Part shown: positions 17,949 to 28,287 of the stretch, one piece after another
Position numbering within the stretch: position 1 is the stretch's first letter
Layout of the letters: every line of letters begins with the position of its first letter
From: Oligoflexia bacterium
Lineage (GTDB): Bacteria > Bdellovibrionota > Bacteriovoracia > Bacteriovoracales > Bacteriovoracaceae
DNA: 64,000 nucleotides
Direction of reading: 5' to 3'
NCBI GenBank assembly: GCA_015232015.1
Contig: JADGAM010000001.1
Location: forward strand, 1,734 to 65,733
Notes under the pieces: model-generated
What the model was told of the DNA's origin: nothing
The model's database searches: none
The model's input: only the letters and a program-made list of their open reading frames with translations
Program-made: the position numbers and the translations under genes

Positions 17949-19025
17949 TCAGGTGCTAAATATTGTGTGATCAAAAGATTTCAAAAAACTTTGATAGGAA
18001 AAGACTCTCATAACAACATCTAAATTAACTGAAATATAACCTTTATCGCAATTGATAAGCGAGCTTTTAATTAACTCTTCTATTCCTTCTTTAACAAAAG
18101 GAATAGATTGTATTCCTAAATCATCATAACGAACAGATAAGACATTTTTCATTGGATTATTGGTGCTGTCGTTATTGTTATTATTGTTATTACTGTTATT
18201 GATATTATTAGTTTCCTTATTGATAATAGGTGTTTCGTCTTTTTTTCGTTTTTCCTCTCTAATATTGTAGGCGATTAACTTTTTTAATATTGCAACTGAT
18301 GAATGGCCTAACATCAGATATCGTTCTTTTTTTGCTTCTTGATCTAAATAATTGGTTAGATCATTTAATTGCACAAAATTTATCTCTACTATTCCATCTT
18401 TGATTTCTTTTTTGGTGTTTATAAAATCGTATTCTCCAAGTAGACGCCAGAAGTTTTTAAGATTTATTATTTTTTTCCCTAAAATATCATCTAATTCTTT
18501 ATATAGTGTTTCAGTTTTAACAATATCTTCATTAATCTTTTGTTGTTCATAAACTAGCTTCATGGCCTTTAAAAATCTTAGTAGTTCATAATATATTGTT
18601 TGCGCCAGTTGATCACTTTTTAAACTTTTCTTCTGAAATTCATACATACTTTGAAGGATGGTGATTCTTTGGTCTGCTTCTCTGAAACGATGAAAAACTG
18701 TTTTCATAACAGGCACAACCCATTTAGGAAGAGAGTCCAATTCACCACCAGATTTCTCTCCATCAATAACTACTAAAGAAACATCTGATAATGCTTCCAC
18801 TGAAGCGGATCTTGGTTCAGCATCAAAAAAACTTAGCTCGCCAAAAATCTCTCCTTTTCCTAATATTGCTAGAGTAATTTTTCCTCCGATATGTCCTTTA
18901 AACACTCTAACTTGTCCATCAACTACAATAAACATTTTTCTACAACGTTCATTTTCTTGTACTACAATTGAACCCGCCTTATAATTGACGATATTGTTTT
19001 TTAATTGTTGAGCAATTGAACTCAT
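17949..19025 (-). CDS. Cyclic-nucleotide-binding (CRP-like) domain protein
   Basis: 358 residues. The N-terminal ~120 form a cNMP-binding beta-roll: KAGSIVVQENE, MFIVVDGQVRVF, ILGKGEIFGELSFFDAEPRSASVEA, the last covering the phosphate-binding cassette with GEL and RSAS. The remainder is helical, with two segments (about 150-260 and 310-350) that do not show a clear CRP helix-turn-helix. An Asn run near residues 282-296 is encoded by ATT/GTT triplet repeats. It may answer the adenylate cyclase encoded at 48203. Output mechanism unknown. The start is supported by GGGGAGG upstream. Confidence 0.82.
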   Translation of the reverse strand: MSSIAQQLKNNIVNYKAGSIVVQENERCRKMFIVVDGQVRVFKGHIGGKITLAILGKGEIFGELSFFDAEPRSASVEALSDVSLVVIDGEKSGGELDSLPKWVVPVMKTVFHRFREADQRITILQSMYEFQKKSLKSDQLAQTIYYELLRFLKAMKLVYEQQKINEDIVKTETLYKELDDILGKKIINLKNFWRLLGEYDFINTKKEIKDGIVEINFVQLNDLTNYLDQEAKKERYLMLGHSSVAILKKLIAYNIREEKRKKDETPIINKETNNINNSNNNNNNNDSTNNPMKNVLSVRYDDLGIQSIPFVKEGIEELIKSSLINCDKGYISVNLDVVMRVFSYQSFLKSFDHTIFST

Positions 19026-19064
19026 AAAATTTCCTCCCCTATTTCTTCCTATTAAAAAATTATA

Positions 19065-20273
19065 TTACATGTCCTTAGTATATTCAATTAGCATTAGTGA
19101 ATCTAAAAAGGTGGATATTTTTTCATATTCTTCACAAGATTTATCTAATTCTAATTCATTTCTCTTTTTTGCTATTTTAAAGTGAGCTAGTAATTTTTTT
19201 TGTTGATAATTTAAGTTTAAATTATAAGCAAATTTATTTGTAAAAAATTTATTGGCAATAGTTTGAGGAAATGGGGACCAAAATTTTAAATATTTTTTTA
19301 TAATTGGATTAAGTGATATGTAGGTTTCAAGTTTACTTTTATATTCCTTTTCATCGATTTTATTAATTTTATCAATTTTATCAATTTTCTTTTTGCCAAC
19401 AAAAAGAATAAAATTTGTAAATAATTTTTTTTCTTTTTGCAAAATTTTTAATCTTTCAATTTCATTTGTAGTATCGGTTATGGCCCCATTATGGGTAAAG
19501 CGTAAAGTAACGAGAGAACATTCATCAATTAAGGTAATTAACTGCTCTATAGAATATGTTTTAGCATATGGGTGTAAAAACATATCAGCAATTCCTGAAT
19601 CAAAATTTGCCTCATAATTATTTTCGATTAATTCTAAAAATTGATATTCTCTATTGTTGTTTATTTTCTTCTTTTGGGCCTTGGCCATTAATTTTTTTAT
19701 CATCCATAATTTATTAATTTTAAGTAATTTAAATGCCCTTCTCACACTCTCAATTTTACTTCTGGCGCCTTTACTGTAAACCATTATACGAGCAATTCCA
19801 TCATCTACTAGTAAATCATGAATATTTTTTAATGCTTTTTTATCATTTGAAATGTGATGGATTACTCCATAACAATCGATAAAGTGAAAAAAAGATTTTT
19901 TATAATTAAAATTTAATAAATCTTCTTCTAGATATTTAACTTTTAGAAATATTCCATGTAAAAAGCAATGCAAGCGAGCACGTCTGAGATTCTTTTTTGA
20001 TAGATCTAATGCCCAGATTTTTTCAGCATCGTTATTTGCGATGGCCGTAGGATAAGGAGAAAAACTGCCACTTCCGGCCAGTAAAATATTAGGTCTAACT
20101 CTTAATATTTTACAATTAAAATAACTCCAAAGTGAATAAACATTCAAGGAGTAAGTGTCAATTTTTCTAATTGAAGAAACTAAAGGGTATTGCGGATATG
20201 GATAGTCTTCATAGTGCTTTTTCACTAAGTTTGAATTGTAAGTTAAATTTAATTTTAGATTATTTTTTTTCAT
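19065..20273 (-). CDS. Class I SAM-dependent methyltransferase
   Basis: 402 residues. The N-terminal KKHYEDYPYPQYP is typical of a bacterial methyltransferase group acting on unknown, possibly protein or small-molecule, substrates. Motif I is ILLAGSGSFSPYPTAIA, followed by the acidic DLSKKNLRRA, then CYGVIHHI (motif IV/post-II) and a DDGIARIMVYS strand. A long C-terminal helical region includes a KID/KIN repeat (about residues 295-308) encoded by tandem ATTTTATCA units. Substrate not recognisable. Single gene, divergent from the glmS homologue. Confidence 0.8.
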   Translation of the reverse strand: MKKNNLKLNLTYNSNLVKKHYEDYPYPQYPLVSSIRKIDTYSLNVYSLWSYFNCKILRVRPNILLAGSGSFSPYPTAIANNDAEKIWALDLSKKNLRRARLHCFLHGIFLKVKYLEEDLLNFNYKKSFFHFIDCYGVIHHISNDKKALKNIHDLLVDDGIARIMVYSKGARSKIESVRRAFKLLKINKLWMIKKLMAKAQKKKINNNREYQFLELIENNYEANFDSGIADMFLHPYAKTYSIEQLITLIDECSLVTLRFTHNGAITDTTNEIERLKILQKEKKLFTNFILFVGKKKIDKIDKINKIDEKEYKSKLETYISLNPIIKKYLKFWSPFPQTIANKFFTNKFAYNLNLNYQQKKLLAHFKIAKKRNELELDKSCEEYEKISTFLDSLMLIEYTKDM

Positions 20274-20381
20274 TGGTATTTGAGAAGGAATTACCCTTGC
20301 TAAAGGAAATAAATTAATTTAAAAAAATTAAATATAAATTAAATTTAAATCAAAATATATTGTGTGGCAAATGGGGGATTT

Positions 20382-23033
20382 ATGTGTGGAGTTATTGGAG
20401 TTATAAGTCAAAAACAAAGAAATTCTATGGGGGCATTATCAAAAAAATTATTACGTATGTTGGAGTATCGTGGATATGATTCAACAGGAGCAATAATTCA
20501 AGATGAAAAAGGAGAGATCTTTTTTGAGAAGGATGTGGGATCTCCAACAGTAGTAACTAACAAATATTCAATTGAAAAATACAGTGGTAAAATATTTTGT
20601 GGTCAAGTTCGTTGGGCCACTTTTGGAGTAGTTGATAAAAGTAATGCTCAACCTCACCTTGTGAGATGTAAAACATATATTTATGGTGCTCATAATGGGA
20701 ATGTTACTAATTGTGATCAATTGAAGAAATGGTTAGAACAAGAGGGACATGATGTTATTGGCAACAACGATGGAGAAATGGTTGTTCATTGTGTGGAACA
20801 TTTCTTTGCTTTAGAACTTGCAAAGGCAAGCGCTAGTAGTAATGATAGCAATGATAGTGATGATCAAAAGAATAAAATTCACAGACAGAAAGCATTTAAA
20901 AATGCCATTATAGAAGCAGCAAAAAAATTGATAGGTTCATATGCTGCTATCATAGTAGATCCAATTTCAGAAACTATGGCGGCCATAAAGGCGGGAAGTA
21001 GTCTTTATATTGGGATTGGACATAATGAAGATGGTGAAAAATATGTTTTAGCATCTTCAGATCTTGCCTCAGTACTTTCTCAAACAAAAATATTATATCC
21101 AATTATGGAAAATGAGTTTGCAATATTTGATGATACTGCCAATTTGAATTGTTACAAATTAAATAACGGTGAGAGATTAGAAAAGAGTGCGAAGAGGAGT
21201 AAATTAACAATTGAAGAAACAGAGTTAAAAGATCAACATAAGTTCTTCATGCAACAAGAGATTATGTCTCAAGCTGATGCTGCTAAAAAATTGATATCTC
21301 TTTTTAATGGTGGATCAGAGTTAGTAAAAAACCTTAATACAGTTACGGTTACTGTTAATGGTGCAAAAGAGATATTTGAAAGCATAAAGAATAAAATAAA
21401 ATATCTTTCAGAGATTGTAGAAGATAAAGAACTACTTAAGTTGGCCAAGGAATTTTTTGTTTGCTCTGATTTTATTAAACTAAAAGAAATTACCTCTAAA
21501 ATTTCTATAAATTCTATAAATTCTTTGAATTTTGAGTCCTCTCACGCCTCTTTCTTAGAGGAGTTGTGTCGATTATCTCAAAAGAATTTTAAAATGAAAG
21601 AGAATGATCTTCGTAGAGGATTACGTACTATAGATGCACTATTGATGAATGATGAAGCAAAAGATATTCAACAAAAGATTGATATCTTTGTAGATATAGT
21701 GGGTCAAGCTCATGCAAGAGGAAATACTATTTATATGTTGGCATGTGGAACCTCTTTTCATGCTGCCAAGTCCGCTGCATTCTTTTTTGATCGTGTAGCA
21801 AGTGTGGCCATTCATCCAGTACTCCCTGGTGAATTTAGAGGACAATATGAAAACTCTATTGGAGAAAATGATGTAGTCATTGGAATAAGTCAAAGTGGAG
21901 AAACTAAGGATTTGATAGATATTTTTAATCTATTAAAAAATAAAAATTTTAAGATTAATTTAATCTCTATCGTTAACAATACAAATTCTTCTCTTCCTCA
22001 GGAAAAAAGTGATTTATACATTCCTTTATGTTCTGGTCCGGAGATCGCAGTTCCTGCAACTAAGAGTTTCATGAATCAATTAATAGTGCTTTATATTTTG
22101 GCCTTAAAAATTAAACAAATTAAAGAACAACTTAAACTGCAAAAAACTTCTTCTCCTGCATTTACTTCTACATTTACGTCAGCATCAGCTTCAACATCAT
22201 TTGATATTTTAAATCACATTCCAGAATTAATTGAAAACACTATTAAGACTACAGAGAAAGAGATCGAGCGTGTAGCTGAATTAATATATAATGAACCTAG
22301 TATTCACATTTTAGGGACTGGAATGTACGGAATAGCTAGAGAAGGAGCTCTGAAAATTCGCGAAGTGGTTTTAAATCATACAGAAGGTTTTGAAAGCTCA
22401 GAGTTTAAACATGGACCAAATACAATTTTAGGAGTGAATACTGTTTTTGGTTTTGGTTCAGTAACAGCACTTTTGGAAAAATTTTGTAATGTTTTAGCAG
22501 ATAATGAATTAAAAGAGATGCCAGGGGAATCAATATATAAATTGTTTAAACAAATTTCTGATTATGCTTTTAAAGATGTTGTTCCAGATTTGCCTAATGA
22601 AAATGAATTTACAATATTTAAGAAAATGTTTGAACAACACAACTTTTTTGATTCGCTCTATAGTAATTATCCTTTGATTTTTGTAACTGGACCTAGTGAT
22701 AGAGAAACAAATCTTACTATAAGCCAAATCAATACTCATAAAATAAGAGGGGCCAATATCTTTATTGTTGCTGAAGAAAATGAGTTACTAAGAGATGCTA
22801 TAAAAGTAACAGATACTTCTAGGTTTGGTAGTAGTTATAAGTGTGGATATATTGGTCTTCCTAAAACTGGTCATGAGATCCATGCATTTTTTAGTTCCAC
22901 AGTAGTATTACAACTTTTAGCACTTAAAATGAGTGTAAAGAAAATGAATCTTTTAGATCGATTGGAAATCTTTGATCATGGAGTTCATCCTGATTCACCC
23001 AAAAATGTTAGTAAATCAATTACTGTTGATTAA
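20382..23033 (+). CDS. glmS: Enlarged GlmS-type glutamine:fructose-6-phosphate aminotransferase homologue
   Basis: Start placed at the ATG at 20382 because the class II glutaminase needs Cys at position 2 (MCGVIGV); GGGGGATT precedes it. The product, 883 residues, is far longer than the usual ~609. The glutaminase domain keeps YRGYDSTG, but WATHG is WATFG and NAHPH is NAQPH. The isomerase part has both SIS modules: ACGTSFHAAKSA and ISQSGETKD in the first, LGTGMYGIAREGALK and SEFKHGP in the second. The tail is PKNVSKSITVD. Roughly 100 extra residues lie between the two enzyme halves and about 85 inside the second SIS module. Ser/Thr/Ala- and Asn/Asp/Ser-rich tracts add more. GlmS makes glucosamine 6-phosphate for peptidoglycan and lipid A, matching the neighbours. 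Confidence 0.85.
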   Translation: MCGVIGVISQKQRNSMGALSKKLLRMLEYRGYDSTGAIIQDEKGEIFFEKDVGSPTVVTNKYSIEKYSGKIFCGQVRWATFGVVDKSNAQPHLVRCKTYIYGAHNGNVTNCDQLKKWLEQEGHDVIGNNDGEMVVHCVEHFFALELAKASASSNDSNDSDDQKNKIHRQKAFKNAIIEAAKKLIGSYAAIIVDPISETMAAIKAGSSLYIGIGHNEDGEKYVLASSDLASVLSQTKILYPIMENEFAIFDDTANLNCYKLNNGERLEKSAKRSKLTIEETELKDQHKFFMQQEIMSQADAAKKLISLFNGGSELVKNLNTVTVTVNGAKEIFESIKNKIKYLSEIVEDKELLKLAKEFFVCSDFIKLKEITSKISINSINSLNFESSHASFLEELCRLSQKNFKMKENDLRRGLRTIDALLMNDEAKDIQQKIDIFVDIVGQAHARGNTIYMLACGTSFHAAKSAAFFFDRVASVAIHPVLPGEFRGQYENSIGENDVVIGISQSGETKDLIDIFNLLKNKNFKINLISIVNNTNSSLPQEKSDLYIPLCSGPEIAVPATKSFMNQLIVLYILALKIKQIKEQLKLQKTSSPAFTSTFTSASASTSFDILNHIPELIENTIKTTEKEIERVAELIYNEPSIHILGTGMYGIAREGALKIREVVLNHTEGFESSEFKHGPNTILGVNTVFGFGSVTALLEKFCNVLADNELKEMPGESIYKLFKQISDYAFKDVVPDLPNENEFTIFKKMFEQHNFFDSLYSNYPLIFVTGPSDRETNLTISQINTHKIRGANIFIVAEENELLRDAIKVTDTSRFGSSYKCGYIGLPKTGHEIHAFFSSTVVLQLLALKMSVKKMNLLDRLEIFDHGVHPDSPKNVSKSITVD

Positions 23034-23066
23034 TATAATATAGGATATAGAATATAGTCTTTAAGC

Positions 23067-25343
23067 ATGAATTTAAAAATCTTCTCGTTAGTTTATTTAT
23101 TGCTTTCCTTATCTATATTTATATCTATACCTATTTTAAACATTGATGAAGGAAATGCAAAAGTTCAAGAGCAAAATCAACTTCCTTCATTTGAACAAGT
23201 TAAAAATAATTTTCATTCTTCAGAAATACTACTTTTAGATAGGAATGATATACTGTTAAAGAAAATAAGATATGACTTTTCTGCTTACAAGCTTGATTGG
23301 ATAAAGTTATCAGATATTTCGCCGGATTTTTTAAAAGTACTTCTATTTTCTGAAGATAAAAATTTTTATTCTCATAAAGGTGTTGCTTGGATATCACTAC
23401 TTTCGGCCACTTTCGCACAGCTAAAAGGTAATTCCAAAAGAGGAGGTGCTAGCACTATCTCTATGCAATTAATAAAAATATTTGAAGCAAATAAAATATT
23501 TTTGAATGTTAATAAAAGTCAAAGAAGAAAAAGTAATCAACTGCCAATTTTAAGAAAAATAAGAGACAAAATTGATCAAGTTAAAGATGCACGTGAATTG
23601 GAAAAATTTTGGAAAAAAGAAGAAATACTAGAAGCATATTTAAATTTGCTTTTTTTTCGAGGAGAACTTCAAGGGGTTGCCGCCAGCACTCATAAATTAT
23701 TTAATAAAATGGCAAAAGATATGAATATTGACGAGGCCTTATTATTAACAGTTTTAATTCGTTCTCCAAATGCCAACATAGAAAAGATAGTTAAACGATT
23801 TTGCATTTTACGAGATAGTTTGAAAGATTATGATTATGAAATGTGGTTTAAAAGTAGTAATTGTGGAAAGGCCCAGGAATGGATAAATGGCATTATTGCT
23901 ACTGCCAATACGACAAATAATCCAGATAGAAGAGAATCAAATATAAATATTTTGCCAGCATTAGGAGAACAAAAAAATTCTATCTTAGATATAAATATAA
24001 ACCAAGACACTCAGGTTATTAAAACTACCATAGATATAAAAACGCAAAAAATAGCAATGAATATTGCGAAAGCACATATTAATAATTTAAAAGATCAAAA
24101 TGTTAATGATGCTTCTGTAGTAATTTTAGATAATCACACCGGCGATATAGTCGCTTACGTTGCTAATCTGGGCACAAGCTCTTCAGCAGCATATGTTGAT
24201 GGGGCAAATGCTCGAAGGCAAGCTGGATCTGTATTAAAACCATTTCTTTATGCTTTAGTATTAGATAAAAAAATTTTAACTGCTGATTCTATTTTAGATG
24301 ACAATCCAATTTCAATTTCCGTAGAGGGAGGAGATTATAATCCTCAAAATTATGATAACTCATTCGTAGGTAAGGTTGCTTTAAGAGTTGCACTTGGTTC
24401 GTCTTTAAATATTCCTGCAGTAAGGGTTTTACAACTAGTTGGAACAAACAATTTTTTATCAATATTACGTAATTTAGGTTTTACAAATCTTGAACGAGAT
24501 GATTATTACGGTCCATCGCTGGCCTTAGGAGCAATCGATATCTCATTATTAGAACTTGCTAATGCATATAGAACAATTGCCAATGATGGTATATGGAGGC
24601 CTATTCGTATAGATAGGAACAAGGATAATGGTAAAAATAATGATGAAGATAAGGATTTAAAAATAACTAAAACTAAAACAAAAAAAATCTTTTCTAAAGA
24701 TACGCTTAATACAATTGCCGAAATTTTATCTAATAAAGATAATCGTAATTTAACATTTGGACTTAATTCAGTTCTAAATACTAGAGGAAGATTTCCAGTT
24801 AAAACTGGTACAAGTAAAGATATGCGAGATAATTGGTGCGTAGGGTATTCAAAAGATTATACCGTTGCGGTTTGGGCCGGAAATATGTATGGAAGTCCTA
24901 TGTGGAATGTAAGTGGAGTAGTAGGAGCAGCACCAATCTATGCTGAATTAATGAATATATTAAGTCCGAACGCTTCGAATACTTCGAATACTTCCAGTAC
25001 TTCGAATAAACAATCTAATTTTAAAATAACAAAAAAAAATAACTCTATTTTTGATAATAGATTTGATAACATAAATACCAAAGTGATTTTATTTCCCAAG
25101 ATTACTTATCCAACTGATAAAATGATAGTTGCACTAGATCCAGATATTCCTCAGGAGTGGCAATATCTTTTTTTTGAAGCAAAAGATATTTCAGTAGAAA
25201 AAAACTTATGGCTTTTAAATGGAGTGGTAATTTCTAAAGGGGACAAAAAAGTTAAGTGGCAAATAAGAAGAGGAAAATATAATCTGATATTGGCCACCAA
25301 TAATATGCAAACCATTGAAGAGATCTCTTTTGTCGTTAGATAG
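23067..25343 (+). CDS. pbpC: Penicillin-binding protein 1C-type transglycosylase/transpeptidase
   Basis: 758-residue bifunctional peptidoglycan synthase anchored by an N-terminal hydrophobic segment (about 3-22). The GT51 domain has catalytic Glu96 in SEDKNFYSHKG, then KRGGASTISMQL and YLNLLFFRGELQGV. The transpeptidase domain has GSVLKPF with the active Ser (about 388), the SLN motif in ALGSSLNIPA, and VKTGTS (about 577). The C-terminal ~100 residues, with ITYPTDKMIVALDPDIP, match the BiPBP_C domain of PBP1C. A Ser/Thr/Asn tract (about 634-648) coded by ACTTCGAAT repeats precedes it. It lies 33 bases after the glmS homologue and starts an envelope cluster. Confidence 0.92.
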   Translation: MNLKIFSLVYLLLSLSIFISIPILNIDEGNAKVQEQNQLPSFEQVKNNFHSSEILLLDRNDILLKKIRYDFSAYKLDWIKLSDISPDFLKVLLFSEDKNFYSHKGVAWISLLSATFAQLKGNSKRGGASTISMQLIKIFEANKIFLNVNKSQRRKSNQLPILRKIRDKIDQVKDARELEKFWKKEEILEAYLNLLFFRGELQGVAASTHKLFNKMAKDMNIDEALLLTVLIRSPNANIEKIVKRFCILRDSLKDYDYEMWFKSSNCGKAQEWINGIIATANTTNNPDRRESNINILPALGEQKNSILDININQDTQVIKTTIDIKTQKIAMNIAKAHINNLKDQNVNDASVVILDNHTGDIVAYVANLGTSSSAAYVDGANARRQAGSVLKPFLYALVLDKKILTADSILDDNPISISVEGGDYNPQNYDNSFVGKVALRVALGSSLNIPAVRVLQLVGTNNFLSILRNLGFTNLERDDYYGPSLALGAIDISLLELANAYRTIANDGIWRPIRIDRNKDNGKNNDEDKDLKITKTKTKKIFSKDTLNTIAEILSNKDNRNLTFGLNSVLNTRGRFPVKTGTSKDMRDNWCVGYSKDYTVAVWAGNMYGSPMWNVSGVVGAAPIYAELMNILSPNASNTSNTSSTSNKQSNFKITKKNNSIFDNRFDNINTKVILFPKITYPTDKMIVALDPDIPQEWQYLFFEAKDISVEKNLWLLNGVVISKGDKKVKWQIRRGKYNLILATNNMQTIEEISFVVR

Positions 25344-25351
25344 TCTAGTTG

Positions 25352-25372
25352 GTAATTTGGTGACCAAATTAC
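25352..25372. promoter_or_regulatory. Perfect 21-bp palindrome downstream of pbpC
   Basis: GTAATTTGG, TGA, CCAAATTAC form a flawless inverted repeat with a 3-base centre, 8 bases after the pbpC stop and 22 bases before the next ATG. No T-run follows, so a Rho-independent terminator is unlikely. An operator or RNA-processing hairpin is possible. Confidence 0.45.
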
Positions 25373-25393
25373 AATATTTATAGAGGGGAAAAT

Positions 25394-26137
25394 ATGGATG
25401 TACAAAAATTATTAAAACATAAATTGCACTTATTTTTAGTAATTATTTTTCTACAAGCTTGTAACTCTTCTATGATGCCTTGGAAAGATACACCAACAGA
25501 GGGTAAGAGAATAATCAGTATTGGAGATTATAATAGTGGCACACCTACAACAACTGTTAAAGATACTTCTATTACAGCTATAACCGCAAACGCAAACGTA
25601 AACATAAATGCAAACACAAGTACAACTACCGCCAGTGCTACGGAATTTTCACATTGTGTGCTTAATCCTCCAAAATATAATTTTAAGAATAAGTTAATTG
25701 GTTCCTTTAATGTTTGCCAAAGTAGTGATAAGAGCACTAAAAAAATTATTTTTCAAAATAAAGCTAATATTAGAGACTACAAACTATGTTTTTATCCAAT
25801 TAATATTAGCACTAATTCAAATGCTAATTTTGAGTCAAAATCAGTAATGATCGGTGATGAAAAATGTATTTACCCAGTAGTAGCAGAAAAAGTCTTTGAA
25901 ATAGAATTTACTATTAATAGAGAGGGATTTACTGATAAAACCTTTAATGGAGTTATGATTATTAAAGATATGCCTTACGGAGAAGTAACTCCATATCACA
26001 ATAATATGAAAGAGGTCGAACCAACTTATGTTATAGCTTACAAGGATTGTATGAAGTATCTTGATAAAACAGGTGACGATGTAGCATGCAAGCGTTTCTT
26101 GAATAAAAAACAATATATCTTAATTTCATTTTTATAA
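25394..26137 (+). CDS. Lipoprotein of unknown function
   Basis: 247 residues with a clear lipoprotein signal: Lys-rich start, hydrophobic core, and lipobox LQAC near residue 23. A low-complexity Ala/Asn/Thr tract (about 60-80) is encoded by near-tandem GCAAACGTAAAC units. The C-terminal ~150 residues hold several Cys and look like a compact periplasmic domain, but no family is recognised. The ATG has GAGGGGAAAAT upstream. It sits between pbpC and the O-antigen-ligase-like gene and ends 7 bases before the latter, so it is probably co-expressed with envelope synthesis genes. Confidence 0.75.
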   Translation: MDVQKLLKHKLHLFLVIIFLQACNSSMMPWKDTPTEGKRIISIGDYNSGTPTTTVKDTSITAITANANVNINANTSTTTASATEFSHCVLNPPKYNFKNKLIGSFNVCQSSDKSTKKIIFQNKANIRDYKLCFYPINISTNSNANFESKSVMIGDEKCIYPVVAEKVFEIEFTINREGFTDKTFNGVMIIKDMPYGEVTPYHNNMKEVEPTYVIAYKDCMKYLDKTGDDVACKRFLNKKQYILISFL

Positions 26138-26144
26138 AATAAAT

Positions 26145-28259
26145 ATGAAATCTATTTTTAATAATAACCTGTTGTACTTAGGTATTCTCTTTTTTTTAAT
26201 AAACGCATACGTGAGTTTTATTTTTTATCATGCCAATTCATATAAATTAGTGACTCTTCTTATTGCTAATTTTTGTTTATTATTTTTTATTTTTATAAGT
26301 AAAAAACAAATTTTTTCCTTAAAAACTCTTGCAAAGACTCTGGGCATTTTATTTCTTCCCACACTTGGAGTTCTTCCTGGATTATTAATCTATAGAGGGA
26401 CATATAATACTTATTTACCTATAGAATTAGCTACAAATTTATTAGTTATTTTGTGGGCCTATTATATTTACTATTCCCCAATTGATAGTAATGTCGAGGG
26501 CCATGGTGATAAAGAAGAAAAAGGAGTTACAATTCTTTTAATCGCAATGGGTATAACGACAATATATACATTTATTTGCCAATATTTTCATATTCCAGAG
26601 ATTTCGTCTCGACTTTCTTCAACATTTGGGAATAAGAATTATTTTGCCTGTTTTTTATCTATAATGATTCCCTTATATTTTACCTTATCACTCAATGGAT
26701 TTTTAACTAAGAAAAAAATTGCATATTTTTATCTGTTAGTATTTTTAGCGGCCATTTCGGCCATGTTTACTACTGCCTGTAGAACTGGCATTGTTGCAAG
26801 TACAATTGCAGTTATGGTGGCCTGTTTTATTTTTTTCTTAAAAAATCCTATTAAAAAAATTGAAAAAACCCAAAAAAAAATTTTGTTAGTATCTATTTTA
26901 TTAATTGCAATTGTTTTTATTATGATTGGCCATAAAAATAATTTTTTATTTGCCAAACGTTTTACTGAACTTTTTAGAGATACTGCTACTAGAACTGTAG
27001 CATTTAATACTGCCATAAAATCAATAAAAGAGGCTCCTCTATTAGGGTATGGAATTGGAAGTTCTTATGATCTTTATTTTAAACATTATGATAAAGAAAT
27101 AACATTAAAAGGAGTTCCTGAAGAAACTAGTTATAATCATGTTCATAATGAATTAGTAGAATATATGCAAGAGGGAGGAGTAGTCGGATTAATTATTTTC
27201 ATATCATTTTGGGTTTATATATTTTATCTACTTCATATTAATTTTCATAAGAAAAATAGTAAAAATCAGATCCTCTCTCTGGCATTGGCAGCCGCATTTT
27301 TTTCTTATCATTTACACAGTCTCTTTGATGTGGCCCCTAGAATGGTGGTGGTTAAACTACCACTATACACGCTTATTGGAATAACTTTACTAATAAGTAG
27401 AGATAAAATGAAAGAGAATAGAGAGTGTGAAGAGAGTAATTTAATTATTAACAAAGGTATTTCATTATTTATTACAACGTTTATTACAATATGTTCTGTA
27501 GTATTAATACTTCCATGGATGATTCCCCTCTATACTCTCTGTGATTACATGATTACCCAAGAAAAAGATATCCTAATATTAAAAAAAGTAGAAAATACTT
27601 TGTACAAATATCCAAATGTGTATGCTCTATATGAACTTGGAGTTGTGCAACTAAAGCTCGGGCGTTTCAAAGAGGCAACAAAAAGTTTTGAGGCCTCTTT
27701 AAATATAATTCCTAAATATAAAGATGCTCTTTATTTAGAAGCACTTTCTTATTACTATCAGCAAGATTTTGTTAAGGCCAAAGAGTTTGCTTTGAAATAT
27801 CAGCAACAAGATTTATATGAACAAAAAAATTTAAATTTTTTGATTAAACTTGCTGTAACTTCAAATGATTTTGACTTGTTTTTTGAAGTTATAAAAATAT
27901 TTTGCAACATGTATCTTGTTAATGAAAAAATTAATATTAATGTAAAAACCGATGACCTTACCCCTACTAGTAATGCATTGAAAGCTATGATTTATGTTTA
28001 TAAAACAAATGATAGTGTTACAATTATTTGGGACAAAAAATTTCTCTTTAATTTTTTAAATTTTATTAGAGATGAGTTTGAAATTAAAAAAGTTCAATTA
28101 TCTTGGGATAAATCTACAAAAGAAGCACAAAAACGACTTCGTGAATCTTTAGAAAAACAAATTAAAGAACTATTTCCAGATACTGGATTGCTTCAACGTG
28201 AAAAAGATATTCTTTATGGGATTGTAAGACATATTATTTATTTATATGTTTGGAAGTAA
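26145..28259 (+). CDS. O-antigen ligase/polymerase-family membrane protein with TPR tail
   Basis: 704 residues. About ten to twelve hydrophobic helices cover residues 8-455. The periplasmic Wzy_C/WaaL signature is present: GNKNYFACFLSIMIPL, then CRTGI, a long loop with LLGYGIGSSYDLY and HVHNELVEYMQEGGVVGL. The C-terminal soluble part (about 475-700) contains TPR-like helices (ALYELGVVQLKLGRFKEATKS, residues about 493-513). Wzy_C proteins join or polymerise undecaprenyl-linked glycans on the periplasmic side. WaaA and WaaF at 56.8-59.4 kb supply a core acceptor. TPR fusion is common in the polymerase/glycosyl-ligase group, so the acceptor could also be protein. Confidence 0.85.
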   Translation: MKSIFNNNLLYLGILFFLINAYVSFIFYHANSYKLVTLLIANFCLLFFIFISKKQIFSLKTLAKTLGILFLPTLGVLPGLLIYRGTYNTYLPIELATNLLVILWAYYIYYSPIDSNVEGHGDKEEKGVTILLIAMGITTIYTFICQYFHIPEISSRLSSTFGNKNYFACFLSIMIPLYFTLSLNGFLTKKKIAYFYLLVFLAAISAMFTTACRTGIVASTIAVMVACFIFFLKNPIKKIEKTQKKILLVSILLIAIVFIMIGHKNNFLFAKRFTELFRDTATRTVAFNTAIKSIKEAPLLGYGIGSSYDLYFKHYDKEITLKGVPEETSYNHVHNELVEYMQEGGVVGLIIFISFWVYIFYLLHINFHKKNSKNQILSLALAAAFFSYHLHSLFDVAPRMVVVKLPLYTLIGITLLISRDKMKENRECEESNLIINKGISLFITTFITICSVVLILPWMIPLYTLCDYMITQEKDILILKKVENTLYKYPNVYALYELGVVQLKLGRFKEATKSFEASLNIIPKYKDALYLEALSYYYQQDFVKAKEFALKYQQQDLYEQKNLNFLIKLAVTSNDFDLFFEVIKIFCNMYLVNEKININVKTDDLTPTSNALKAMIYVYKTNDSVTIIWDKKFLFNFLNFIRDEFEIKKVQLSWDKSTKEAQKRLRESLEKQIKELFPDTGLLQREKDILYGIVRHIIYLYVWK

Positions 28260-28287
28260 AAAAAATAAGTAATAGGAGTGAATTTTA

